Positions 7,619 to 17,300 of a DNA stretch of 64,000 nucleotides are shown piece after piece. Each line of letters begins with the position of its first letter. Within the stretch, counting starts at the first letter, position 1. The DNA lies in NCBI GenBank assembly GCA_022827185.1, contig JAJDTM010000042.1, forward strand, positions 117,007-181,006, in the 5' to 3' direction. The translations under genes were made by a program, and so were the position numbers. Source of the stretch: Candidatus Poribacteria bacterium. GTDB taxonomy: Bacteria > Poribacteria > WGA-4E > WGA-3G. The notes below the pieces were generated by a model. That model had not been told where the DNA came from, searched no databases, and was given only the letters and a program-made list of their open reading frames with translations.

Positions 7619-8401
7619 ATGATATATCGAGACATCCTCACATCTCTTTTTTTAATTACACTAATTCCACTGAGTTCCGATGCATTGCCACCGCCTTCAC
7701 CAGCGGGCGGCGGTATGCTGCGGTTGGATACAACCCACGATTTTGTCGCTACCACCGAGGCGTGGTTTCCCGATAAACAATTTAAGGGATTGACGGCTGA
7801 AGCATGGATCTATTTTGAAGAACTACCCGACCCCAGCACTTTCTGGTCAATTATCGGACAGGAAGGACGATTCAATCTGATTATTCACGGCAGTAATCGT
7901 TCATTAGGTGCGTGGGGATATGCCGTAGGCGCAGCGAGATCATTGACTAGTGGCGGTTTCGATTTACCTGAAAAGAAATGGACACACGTCACAGCGATTT
8001 ACGATGCCTCAGTAGGGATGGGTGTTAACGGTAAGGGCGGTAACCGGTGCTGTCCGAGAGGACATCTCATCAAATCAGGCAAACCACTTCATATTGGTGG
8101 AATCGTGCCACAAAATCTGAAGCGGCATCATTTCGGTGGCGAGAATGTGAAATTTCAAGGCTACATCGATGAAGTTCGGATTTCCAATGTCGTGCGATAC
8201 AAGAGACCGGAATGGGAAGTTCCAGAGGGGAAATTCAAAGTCGATAAACATACCATTTCGTTGTGGCATTTCGATGAAGCCCCCGGAGCAAAACGGTTCA
8301 AAGATACATCTGGAAACGGTCACGACCTTTGGAGAAGTGGTGCTTTGGCAGTCAAAGCACAAGGGAAACTCACAACAACATGGGGACAACTGAAGCGGTG
8401 A
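7619..8401 (+). CDS. Secreted LamG/concanavalin-like domain protein (paralog 3)
   Basis: 260 residues from ATG 7619, which has the AAGGAG site and the signal peptide of its paralogs. A longer in-frame extension back to 7484 overlaps the propeller gene and is rejected. The core motifs LTAEAWIYF, FWSIIGQEGRFNLIIHG, KWTHVTAIYDA and YIDEVRISNVVRY mark the LamG fold. The tail is LTTTWGQLKR. It is the last gene of the first half of the cluster; a new sigma-54 promoter follows. Confidence 0.9.
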   Translation: MIYRDILTSLFLITLIPLSSDALPPPSPAGGGMLRLDTTHDFVATTEAWFPDKQFKGLTAEAWIYFEELPDPSTFWSIIGQEGRFNLIIHGSNRSLGAWGYAVGAARSLTSGGFDLPEKKWTHVTAIYDASVGMGVNGKGGNRCCPRGHLIKSGKPLHIGGIVPQNLKRHHFGGENVKFQGYIDEVRISNVVRYKRPEWEVPEGKFKVDKHTISLWHFDEAPGAKRFKDTSGNGHDLWRSGALAVKAQGKLTTTWGQLKR

Positions 8402-8483
8402 AGACAGAAATCACCCTTTTCGCATCAGCAAATTGATTTGGACTGCGCAAGCTGCACTTTTTCGGGCATTTTTAGACGGTTTC

Positions 8484-8497
8484 GCACCTTTTTGTGC
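8484..8497 (+). promoter_or_regulatory. Possible activator site upstream of second sigma-54 promoter
   Basis: GCAC (8484) and GTGC (8494) form a short inverted repeat about 55 bases before the -24 element, at a distance seen for enhancer-binding proteins. The first promoter has no clear equivalent, so this is weak. Confidence 0.2.
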
Positions 8498-8549
8498 AAT
8501 TTAACAGTTGTAATACTGAGATTATGGGCATATTGAACATATCTGGTAT

Positions 8550-8564
8550 TGGCATGAAAATTGC
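8550..8564 (+). promoter_or_regulatory. Sigma-54 (RpoN) promoter, -24/-12 (second copy)
   Basis: TGGCATGAAAATTGCT, identical in the core to the promoter at 2058: GG 8551-8552, ten bases, GC 8563-8564. Predicted start near 8576. The surrounding upstream DNA is not alike, so conservation is limited to the promoter and the leader. Confidence 0.8.
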
Positions 8565-8592
8565 TTAGTATATTGAACGCTGAGTAAACCTT

Positions 8593-8667
8593 GGGAGAGC
8601 CGCCCTCCTTGGAGAAATACCGAGCGACGTAACGGCTTTCCCAGATCTCGATGGCTACATCGCTCCG
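8593..8667 (+). ncRNA. Leader RNA with predicted H-type pseudoknot (family A, copy 2)
   Basis: Stem 1 pairs GGGAGAGCC (8593-8601) with GGCTTTCCC (8634-8642); the base change relative to copy 1 keeps pairing through a G-U. Stem 2 pairs GAGCGACGTA (8622-8631) with TACATCGCTC (8656-8665 region) with one mismatch. Where copy 1 has GGTGC/GCATC, this copy has GACGT/ACATC. CCTCCTTGG and GAAA in the first loop are kept. A competing local hairpin CGATG/CATCG (8649-8662) could switch with stem 2. It precedes the ribosome binding site AGGAGGA at 8694. Confidence 0.6.
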
Positions 8668-8707
8668 TTTATCAACTGAAACACCATGTTTTCAGGAGGA
8701 AAAAACC

Positions 8708-9097
8708 GTGAAGAGATCGAAATGCCTACTTTTGATACTCGTATGTCTATCACAGATTAGCTGCGCGGCACTCTTAACGAAACAGGAGTATGTTTTGATT
8801 GATCGTCCAGTAGACGGAATGGCGACGTTCCACGGCGAAATTTATTGGCTCCCAGAGAGCGCGGCTATTCGGAAAATCGCGCTTCTCGGATCTGGACAAT
8901 TGCAAAACCTCGAAATTCATGTTCGCGATGAGAAAAGAGAGTGGGAATTAGTTAAAAAAGTCCCAGGCGGTCGGCTGCCGTTTGAGGTCCCACTGACTGC
9001 GGAGACAGATGCTGTCAAAATTATAAAACTCTCAAGAATAGCCGACAGTCGCATTGAGACAATCCAGTTTTACACGGTTGCGGATATAGGCGATTAA
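8708..9097 (+). CDS. Small secreted/lipoprotein-like protein (paralog of the gene at 2212)
   Basis: 129 residues starting at GTG 8708, which sits eight bases after a strong AGGAGGA site and aligns with the paralog start. The export signal MKRSKCLLLILVCLSQISC is followed by a possible lipid-anchored cysteine. The body shares FHGEIYWLPE, LLGSGQL, VHVRDE-like and IETIQFYTVAD with the first copy. Function unknown. It opens the second cassette half. Confidence 0.75.
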   Translation: MKRSKCLLLILVCLSQISCAALLTKQEYVLIDRPVDGMATFHGEIYWLPESAAIRKIALLGSGQLQNLEIHVRDEKREWELVKKVPGGRLPFEVPLTAETDAVKIIKLSRIADSRIETIQFYTVADIGD

Positions 9098-9158
9098 GTT
9101 TTTCTATAACGCCCTATCTCCATATTTACACCGTCTCCCTAAAGAGGAGTCTTCTAAA

Positions 9159-10085
9159 ATGAAACAAAAACTTACCTATATTGCGAGAATAATACTATTC
9201 GGATGTTTTCTGCTTGCGGTAGACATTTGTGGACAAGCATCTGATGTTACGCACATTGCCTTCACCTCTCGGCGAACGGGGAATAGTGATATCTATATCA
9301 TGGATATAAAAGGCAAAAATATCCGAAACCTAACAGACCAGCCTGCCTGGGACTTTGCGCCAACGTTCTCACCGAATGGTCGCTGGATGGCTTATGTTGC
9401 TGACCGAGATATTTATCTAATGAATTCGAGGACAAAAGAACGGCATCGGCTAACGGAAGGCAGAGATCCTGACTGGTCGCCAGACGGTAAATCCATTGTC
9501 TTTGTCTCCCAATCTCATATCTACAAAACGGATAGCAACGGCGAAGAGGTTCAACAACTCACAAACGAGGGGAGTAATGACAGTCCATCGTGGTCGCCGG
9601 ATGGTGAGTGGATTGCTTTTAGTTCCCGTCGGAATGGTGATTTTCCCTCAATCTACGTGATGACTGCTGATGGGAGAAGACAAAGGAGACTGACCCAGGG
9701 AAACAGTCCTGTGTGGTCGCCGGATGGCAAAAAGATTGCCTATATTTTAAATATTGCGGGGAGTGGCGTTTATGTTATGAGTGCAGAAGGACAAAACAGT
9801 CGTCGGGTGACACCGGAGAAGACATGGAGTGAGAGCCCCGCGTGGTCACCCGATGGTCAGTGGATTGCCTACGAATCGGAAATCGAAAATCCGTGGGGTA
9901 ACCCGAATAGAGATTCAAATATTTATCTCGTCAGTCCTGCGGGGGACAAACGCCGCCGATTAACGGATCATCCTGGGAGAGATGGTTTCCCCGCATGGGT
10001 GCCGGAGGGGTTTCTCTCCGTTTCTCCAACGCGGCATACACAAAGGACATTATGGGGCACGTTGAAGAAATTTGATGGCGACTAA
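9159..10085 (+). CDS. Secreted TolB-like PD40 beta-propeller protein (paralog 4)
   Basis: 308 residues, the most divergent of the four propellers. Signal peptide about 1-28 (MKQKLTYIARIILFGCFLL). Blades include FSPNGRWMAYVADRDIYLM, WSPDGKSIVFVS and WSPDGEWIAFSSRRNGD. Late blade ENPWGNPNRDSNIYLVS is shared with paralogs 2 and 3. The C-terminus RTLWGTLKKFDGD holds the common tail. AAAGAGGAG upstream supports ATG 9159. Confidence 0.9.
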   Translation: MKQKLTYIARIILFGCFLLAVDICGQASDVTHIAFTSRRTGNSDIYIMDIKGKNIRNLTDQPAWDFAPTFSPNGRWMAYVADRDIYLMNSRTKERHRLTEGRDPDWSPDGKSIVFVSQSHIYKTDSNGEEVQQLTNEGSNDSPSWSPDGEWIAFSSRRNGDFPSIYVMTADGRRQRRLTQGNSPVWSPDGKKIAYILNIAGSGVYVMSAEGQNSRRVTPEKTWSESPAWSPDGQWIAYESEIENPWGNPNRDSNIYLVSPAGDKRRRLTDHPGRDGFPAWVPEGFLSVSPTRHTQRTLWGTLKKFDGD

Positions 10086-10141
10086 ACGAAGGGCGACGAA
10101 ATTTATAGACCTGCCTCTTCACATCAAAAAGGACGTAAAAA

Positions 10142-10921
10142 ATGATATACCGACAACTTTTTACTTCTCTCTTTTTCTTTCTATTAATCCCACTGAGTTC
10201 CAAGGCGTTGCCACCGCCTTCACCTGCGGGTGGCGGCATGTTGCGGTTGGATGAAACCCACGATTTTGTGGCGACGGTTGAGGCGTTGTTCCCCGATGAA
10301 GAATTTGGGGAATTGACCGCCGAAGCGTGGATTTACTTTCAAGAACCACCGCAATTTGGCACCTTCTGGACGATCATCGGACAAGAAGGGCGATTCGGTC
10401 TTGTCCTCCACGGTAATTCCGGGACGTTAGGTGCATGGGGCTATGCAGAAGGGGCACGTAGCAAAATCATTGGCGGAGGCACCCCAGTCCCCAAAGGAGA
10501 GTGGGTGCATGTCGTAGCGACGTATGATGCATCAGCAGGAAAAGGAATGAACGGAAGAGGCGGTAATCTGGTCGGACCAGGTGGACATCTCATTAAATCA
10601 GACAAGCCACTTCGTATTGGCGGAATCGTCCCACAAGACCCAGAGCAGAACCGTTTTGTGGGGGACAATGTGGAATTTCAAGGGTACATTGACGAAATCC
10701 GGGTTTCCAATGTCATGCGATACGGACCAGTGTGGGAAGTTCCGAAAGGGAAATTCAAAATCGATAAACGAACACTTGCGCTGTGGCACTTCGATGAAGC
10801 CCCCGGAGCAAACCAGTTCAAAGATACGTCTGGCAACGGCTACGACCTCTGGAGAAATGGTACTTTAGCAGTCAAAGCACAAGGAAAACTCGCGACAACA
10901 TGGGGAAAACTAAAGCAATGA
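10142..10921 (+). CDS. Secreted LamG/concanavalin-like domain protein (paralog 4)
   Basis: 259 residues. Same order as the other LamG paralogs: signal peptide, LPPPSPAGGG linker, LamG core (FWTIIGQEGRFGLVLHG, EWVHVVATYDA, YIDEIRVSNVMRY, LWHFDEAPG) and tail LATTWGKLKQ. The CC pair seen in the other three copies is replaced by VG in GGNLVGPGGHL. Its stop codon TGA overlaps the start of the next gene as ATGA, so the two are translationally coupled. Confidence 0.9.
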   Translation: MIYRQLFTSLFFFLLIPLSSKALPPPSPAGGGMLRLDETHDFVATVEALFPDEEFGELTAEAWIYFQEPPQFGTFWTIIGQEGRFGLVLHGNSGTLGAWGYAEGARSKIIGGGTPVPKGEWVHVVATYDASAGKGMNGRGGNLVGPGGHLIKSDKPLRIGGIVPQDPEQNRFVGDNVEFQGYIDEIRVSNVMRYGPVWEVPKGKFKIDKRTLALWHFDEAPGANQFKDTSGNGYDLWRNGTLAVKAQGKLATTWGKLKQ

Positions 10922-11856
10922 AATCCCTAAAAAAACTTCTACCCATCGTTCTATTCGGATGTTTATTCGTAACCGATCGATGTTGGGGGGAAGGGTTTAT
11001 TATCTACAGCGTCGGTGGCGATGCTATCTATGCAATCCAACCCAATGATAGGAAACCCACAAAGTTGACAGTTGATGGACCCCTCGCGCGTCCATCACCG
11101 GATGGTCGGCTATTAGCGGTGTGGCAACATCCAGAGACCTTTGATATTCTCGCCATCGGAACTGGTCAGAGTATCAGGAAAATCCCAGTTAAAGCACCAC
11201 TTTTTTACGATTTTGTATGGTCTCCTGATGGACAGTGGCTTGCGTATGCGGGGGACACAGGTGGCCGGAGGTCCGAAATTTTCCTTATCTCCGTCCAAAG
11301 CGGTGCGATTCACCAATTAACATTCCACAAGGGTCGTAAGCGCAGGCTCGTTTGGACACCGGATTCACGTTCGATTTTTTATGGAGAGACCGGCGCGGAT
11401 CGTTCAAAATTTTGGGAGATCGGTATTGAAAGACCTGAGGCCCCGAAAGAACACGATCTATTTCACGAAGATGCAAGGTTCCTCGGACCCCGCGGGTCGT
11501 TTTTTAATTTCTCGCTAAATGGTGATGAAATCGCCTACGGTTCAGCGGAGGGTAAAGGCGGCGTTTACGTCGCAAAGGCGAATGGCACTAACCAGCGTAA
11601 GTTAACGCCAGCGGCAGGTTCTTATCGAACTTATCAAGTCGCATGGTCACCCGATGGTCGTGAAATCGCGTTCTTTTCCTATTACCATGAGACCCGAACG
11701 AGCGTCTTGTATACCGTTTCTCGCCATAACCGCAAGATTCAACGTCTCGTTGAAATTCCGATAGTGGGTTACGGGTTGGCTTGGGTTCATAGTCCTGTCC
11801 TTGCTGTCGATCCTACAGGGAAACTAACAACCATCTGGGCACAACTTAAGCGATGA
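10918..11856 (+). CDS. Secreted TolB-like propeller protein, diverged
   Basis: 312 residues starting at ATG 10918 inside the ATGA overlap with the LamG gene; a start at 10900 would disrupt the signal peptide. Signal peptide 1-~24 (LLPIVLFGCLFVTDRCWG). Blades are shorter and less regular than in the cassette propellers: FVWSPDGQWLAYAGD, LVWTPDSRSIFYG, AWSPDGREIAFFS. The C-terminus LTTIWAQLKR keeps the tail with A for G, as in the LamG version rather than the PD40 version. It is the last member of the repeated cluster. Confidence 0.85.
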   Translation: MKSLKKLLPIVLFGCLFVTDRCWGEGFIIYSVGGDAIYAIQPNDRKPTKLTVDGPLARPSPDGRLLAVWQHPETFDILAIGTGQSIRKIPVKAPLFYDFVWSPDGQWLAYAGDTGGRRSEIFLISVQSGAIHQLTFHKGRKRRLVWTPDSRSIFYGETGADRSKFWEIGIERPEAPKEHDLFHEDARFLGPRGSFFNFSLNGDEIAYGSAEGKGGVYVAKANGTNQRKLTPAAGSYRTYQVAWSPDGREIAFFSYYHETRTSVLYTVSRHNRKIQRLVEIPIVGYGLAWVHSPVLAVDPTGKLTTIWAQLKR

Positions 11857-11959
11857 ATCGTTCTACGACGAACCTAATTTGTGAGTCGAAACAGCCTAAA
11901 TTTTTTTATGAATTCTCCTCATCTATTCACACGACTACTCAAGGACTTGGAGGTTTCTC

Positions 11960-14230
11960 ATGAAAATGCTAAACACCCTTTTAAGACGAAGTTTGCAAGT
12001 CCATATCGCCCTGATTAGCCTCGTCTATTTTCCTTGCTTTGTACTTGCGATTGAACCGATCGGTACGATTGGGCAACCGCGTCCAGAGCAGCACGTTTTT
12101 CTTTCCGACGAAGTTATCTTGCGTGTTGTCCGGATACACATTCAAGTTGTTGATACACATACCGGGGCAGTCGTTGATGCGTTCGGCGAGCGAACGCGTT
12201 ACAGCGATGTGGTGTTTAGTCCAACGGCTTCACATTTAGCGATCCTGAATTATTCTTCTACCGAGCCAAGAACGACAACGATAAATATTTGGGATGTCAA
12301 CGCCCGTGAACAAGTCATGGAATGGAAGTTTGGAATTCACGTCAGGTTTGCAGCATTTAGCCCGACAGATCCAGTATTTGCGACCTCTTTTAAAGATGGA
12401 ATCCATTTGTGGAACTGGCAAACCGGAGCGTTCATCGGAACGATGGCACGGGTCAATTTTCCATCCAAGCGTGCTATCGTTTTTAGTACCGATGGTCGCC
12501 ATCTCCTGATACCCGCAAGACATTCAACTGTTGAGTTGTGGAATGTCAAAACACTCCGCTTGGAAGGACGTTTTGATGGACACACTGGTGACTGGAGTGA
12601 GGACGTTGCTATGAGTCCAGATGGCGCGTTCATCGCAACCTTTGAGATAAATTCAGCTTCAGCTTCAGTTTTTGTGTGGGATGTCGGAACGCAACGTTTG
12701 CTATGGCGAAAAACGAGTGGTAATGGAAGGGTTTCAAGTTTGGCATTCAGTCCAGACAGTCAACATTTATATGTTACGACCAAGACATCCCGACTGAGTA
12801 GGTCGAATTATGGTCCGTGGGTAGGTTGGGATGATCAAGTGCGGGTCTGGGATATCAATTCAGGGCAACAGATAGATGTGTTCGGCGGTGAATTCCGTAG
12901 ATTAGAGGCAATAACATTATCTCCAAGTGGCAAAACTGCACTTTTACACTATTACGCTGCTGTTGTGCTATGGGATATTGAGGCAAAACAGGCATTGAAC
13001 AAATGGACTGATTTTATTGACAACGGCTGGGGATGGGACATAGGGTTGAGTCCTGATGGCGAAACACTGGTCAGCGTCTCTCGATATTTTATCAAGATTT
13101 GGGATGTTCCTTCACGGCAGCTGCGCCGGCTCGTTTCTGCTGAAAAGGAGTTCTTTGAAGGATTTGTCATCTCGCCTGATAGTAAGAAGCTCGCTGTTAT
13201 TCAAGACCCTTGGGTTCAGGTACGCGACCTTCGGACCGGAAAAGTCGAAATCCAGTTTCCGCAGCCGGTTGGATACTCTGAAAAAATAGCCTTTAGTTCT
13301 TCAGGAAGGTGGATTGCGGCGGAGAATGATTGGGGCAATCTTTTCGTATTGGACACCAAAAATCCCGAGGAACCTCAGAAAATTAAGCAGGAACAAATTG
13401 ACATATATTATCAGCTCGCTTTCAGTAAAAACGATGAATACTTGGTAGCTGCCGGTCGCGGAGAAAATGATCTCCACTGGATTTGGTTGTGGAAACGTAA
13501 GAAAGGTAGCTTCGTTTTTGAATATAAGTGGCAAGTCCCAGGACTTTCTAACAGTCAACACGCAACCCTCGCCTTCGTGTCTAATGCGGTATTCGCAGTA
13601 CCCATCCGAGATACCATACAAATCTGGAAACTCTTGCCAAATGGTCCGAAACTTTTAAAAACACTCGATGGAGATGCACCCGTGCATGTTAGTTCAGACA
13701 CGCGTTACCTCTTCACCAATCGAAACGGCAAACTCCGAATCTGGGACTGGCGGGAAGAGACACCTATGGACTATCCATCTGTCCCCGAATATTTCGCCCT
13801 CAGCCGAGATGGATCCGTGTTACTTTCGCAGACAAATACAGGGCAAATCCAGATCTGGGATGGAAATGCCCTATTACCTTCGCAGTATTGTCCTATTGTA
13901 CCGCACGGCAAGCAGCTTGTGATATTAGGGGACGTGAAGCGAAATCAACTGCTACAAAACTTCCCTAACCCCTTCAATCCAGAAACGTGGATTCCCTTCC
14001 GACTCGCCGACGAGAGTGATGTCACGATTCAGATTTACAACCCTACAGGCCAGTTGGTGCGTCGCTTGTCGCCTGGAACGCTTCCTGCTGGTGACTACTC
14101 TTCACAAGCACAAGCTATCTATTGGAACGGCCGCAATGACACGGGGGAACCAGTAAGCAGCGGTGTCTATCTCTACACGATTAACACAGGCAACTTCTCC
14201 GCAACTCGTAAAATGCTCATTCGGAAATAA
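11960..14230 (+). CDS. Large secreted WD40-type propeller protein with T9SS-like C-terminal domain
   Basis: 756 residues. Signal peptide 1-~30 (SLQVHIALISLVYFPCFVLA). Residues 40-650 contain repeated WD40-like blades (IWDV, LWNVKTLRLEGRFDGHTG, VWDVGTQRLLW, VRVWDINSGQQI). Residues ~655-756 are a FlgD/T9SS type A-like sorting domain: NFPNPFNPETWIPF, VTIQIYNPTGQLVR, GVYLYTINTG and the end KMLIRK. In Bacteroidetes-type systems such a domain directs export through the type IX system and surface attachment. It lies 103 bases after the cassette cluster, with GGAGG before ATG 11960, and lacks the W-G-x-L-K tail. Confidence 0.85.
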   Translation: MKMLNTLLRRSLQVHIALISLVYFPCFVLAIEPIGTIGQPRPEQHVFLSDEVILRVVRIHIQVVDTHTGAVVDAFGERTRYSDVVFSPTASHLAILNYSSTEPRTTTINIWDVNAREQVMEWKFGIHVRFAAFSPTDPVFATSFKDGIHLWNWQTGAFIGTMARVNFPSKRAIVFSTDGRHLLIPARHSTVELWNVKTLRLEGRFDGHTGDWSEDVAMSPDGAFIATFEINSASASVFVWDVGTQRLLWRKTSGNGRVSSLAFSPDSQHLYVTTKTSRLSRSNYGPWVGWDDQVRVWDINSGQQIDVFGGEFRRLEAITLSPSGKTALLHYYAAVVLWDIEAKQALNKWTDFIDNGWGWDIGLSPDGETLVSVSRYFIKIWDVPSRQLRRLVSAEKEFFEGFVISPDSKKLAVIQDPWVQVRDLRTGKVEIQFPQPVGYSEKIAFSSSGRWIAAENDWGNLFVLDTKNPEEPQKIKQEQIDIYYQLAFSKNDEYLVAAGRGENDLHWIWLWKRKKGSFVFEYKWQVPGLSNSQHATLAFVSNAVFAVPIRDTIQIWKLLPNGPKLLKTLDGDAPVHVSSDTRYLFTNRNGKLRIWDWREETPMDYPSVPEYFALSRDGSVLLSQTNTGQIQIWDGNALLPSQYCPIVPHGKQLVILGDVKRNQLLQNFPNPFNPETWIPFRLADESDVTIQIYNPTGQLVRRLSPGTLPAGDYSSQAQAIYWNGRNDTGEPVSSGVYLYTINTGNFSATRKMLIRK

Positions 14231-14375
14231 GACAGTTTGATGGCATCGCGTATTTCTTGACTGATAAGGGTTGCAACTACACCCGCTTGATTGGTAGCAA
14301 ATTAGCGATTGCATTTAGAGAAGGCACGAACTTGAACATTTTCAGTTACTTCGTCCGTAAGGAGGAAAACAACTA

Positions 14376-17300
14376 ATGAACAAGTTAAAACGAGTGATTA
14401 ATTCCCTATTTATAGTGACTTGCATCCTTAGTGTGTCTGTGTTCTGTAGTTGTGGTGCGGACAGTCTCGGACCGCATCAACCGCTTTTGCCTGCAGTTGA
14501 GGGGGAGGCTAAATTCTCAAATAGGTTCCAATTGGAAGAAGAACCGCAATTCTTCCATGATCTTTATGGTAAAGAAATCATGGAAGGCAGCGAACTCACG
14601 AAATACACGGATCAGAAAGAATTTGATCAGAACGGTAAATTAGTTGTTGGGTGGGGCGGTCAACTGGATAGTCTTCGCTTCACGGTGCAACTGGACCGGA
14701 CAATCATCGCTGAAGAATCTTTCCTCGGTAGACATACCGAGTTTATTATTGGCGATCACCTACGTCTCAAACCCGCTTCCCTGTTTCCGAACCGATATAT
14801 CATATACAAAACTGAGTTTGATGGGCTTCGATGGGACATCTCTTTCGCACAGGAGCACCATCTTTTTAGCTTCATTCACTCACGTATTTCTAATCCGATT
14901 CAACTAACAGATGATCCCCCGGGGCAAGCACTCGCACGGGATCTGGGTCGCCGAAACGGGTTGAACGCAAGGTCAGGTGTTAGGAACATTGAAAACGCAC
15001 GACTCGTCGGTTTCCGAGGACAAGGACTTTTAGGTGAAATGCTGCGCGTCGGATTTACTTATGTAAATTTGTATAAAGAACACCCAGAACGCCGCATAAA
15101 TTCATTCATGGGGACCGTCGCCAATACACCGCCTGAAACAATATCCATCGTTTTCCGTGATGATTCGCCTGAGGACAATCACACAAGTGCATTCACAGAT
15201 TTTCGTGCTTACGATCCCGACCTACATAGCAATCATATCCAAGCGGGTGTCGGTGCAGCTTTCAAAAGCATGAAGATTACAATCGTTACACAAGCATTTG
15301 AAGAATTATCCTTTGTAGCTATAGCGAAAGGCGTTGAACCCGCCCTTCTCCCTGAAATGACGCACCGATTCGATGTTTTCGCTGACGAACTTGTTCCGGT
15401 TGATCACGCTGGCACTCCTTCCGAAATACGTGATTCCGTTGACGGGAAGTGGAGAATTGTTAGCGGTTTCAATAAAATGAAATATGATCTTATCCTGACT
15501 GATCCGAAGATTAACATTGACCCGCGAACCGTCAAATCCGTTGTATTTGACATGGTTGTTGCAGGCGATTACAATATAGCGGTTATCGGCTTTAGTGAAG
15601 CAAATAGAGCAGAATCAGACCCGGAGCTCCAAGAGTGGATTAAAACGACAGATGGTCGCATTGAGATGCCGTATCGCGACATAATTGAGGCGCCCGGGAA
15701 TTACGGTCAATCTCCGGATTACATCCAAAACAGGAAAAAACTTGTAGACAATCCGACGCAATGGAAAGGTGAAGGGAGACCCCGGAAAATCCGATACCGT
15801 TATGGTGCCGCACGCGCCGCAGCTCTCTATGGAATTGACTTTGAAGGGACTATCGGTAATGTTTTCATCAGGACACACTACTCTATTAATGGTAAATACA
15901 AGCAGTACCCGACTATCCCAAAAGATAAAGTAGGATTTAGTCGAACCAGAACAACCGTTCAAGGTCCAGATGGTGAGGAAGAAACAGGTGTCACTATTGA
16001 TCCTAACAGCCGACTCCCAATAGATGCAAACGGTATCCCTACCTACTCGGAAACCGAAGGCGAACGTTTTGAAGCCTTTTTAGGGGGTGACGGCACAGAT
16101 GAAGATGGCGACGGAAAACTCGGTAGAGAAACGGCGTGGTTCGTCCAGCTTAAGTCTCGCTATGGCAAACTCCACTTAGAAGGTGTCTTGTATCATATTG
16201 ACCCCGGCTACACAACCACGTACCTGAACTTGGGTGCGCATCCGAACCGAGACCAAATTTACACGCTTGAACGTGGCCGACCCGATAGACCTGTGGAAGA
16301 CCGAATCGCAGACGAACTCAGGCCATGGGACGAAGCTGATTATATACTCATTGAGGATGACGATGATGGCGATGACCAGCCCGATGACAGTGAGTTTGAT
16401 GGGGTAATTCCACGTGCCGATGACCGAGACCAAAACGGGATATTAGACTATCAAGAAGATTTTCTTATTTTTGATGCGGATCCACCTGTATTTACGAAAA
16501 TTATCGATCTGAATAATAACGGGACTATTGACTCGATTGAGGATGACTTTGAACCAGAATACGAATACGGTATAGACCGTCAGGGGTATCATCTCAAAGC
16601 GAAATACGATCTGCTTGATAACCTCGCTATTCAAGTGGGTTGGTTAAACGAAAGCGAGATTTCAAGCCGACGGAAAAATAACGCTAAATATATACACGTC
16701 ACTTATAAACGCGATATCCCTGATTTCGGCAGCTTTCACTTCCAAAATCGATTTGTTCGAGCGCAGGACGATATTCCGGATTACACAATTGTCTTGCCTG
16801 TTGGCGAATTGGAGCCGATACAAATTAATGACGAACTCGATTTCTACAACGCACGCGTGAATACAACAATACTCGAATGCCGCTATACCGCAGTGCGAAA
16901 CTTGACACTCGAAGCCAAATTTCTGGTTCTCATGCAAAAACAGCTCGAACAGGATGAAGAAAAGGCACTTTTTACAGATGTTGAATACGACCCGATATCA
17001 GAGAACTTTGAACCCAATGAACGTGTTGATTTTATGGTGCCAATTAAGCAGGTCCGGGCTGCCGGAGAGAGACGTGAGTATCCGTTTTATCCTGATCACG
17101 GCATTAATGCACTTGACGCGACTGACACTGGTTTAATCTATGACGCTGCGAATTGGAAAAAACGGCGTTACCCCGAACGGGGCATCCGTAATCAACTCAC
17201 CATTTTGAAGGCAAGATACGAGATTCCACTTGCGAAACTCCCATTTGTCAACAAAATTGCTGAAGATTTAACGCTAACGCCTATGGTTAAGTACGTCTGG

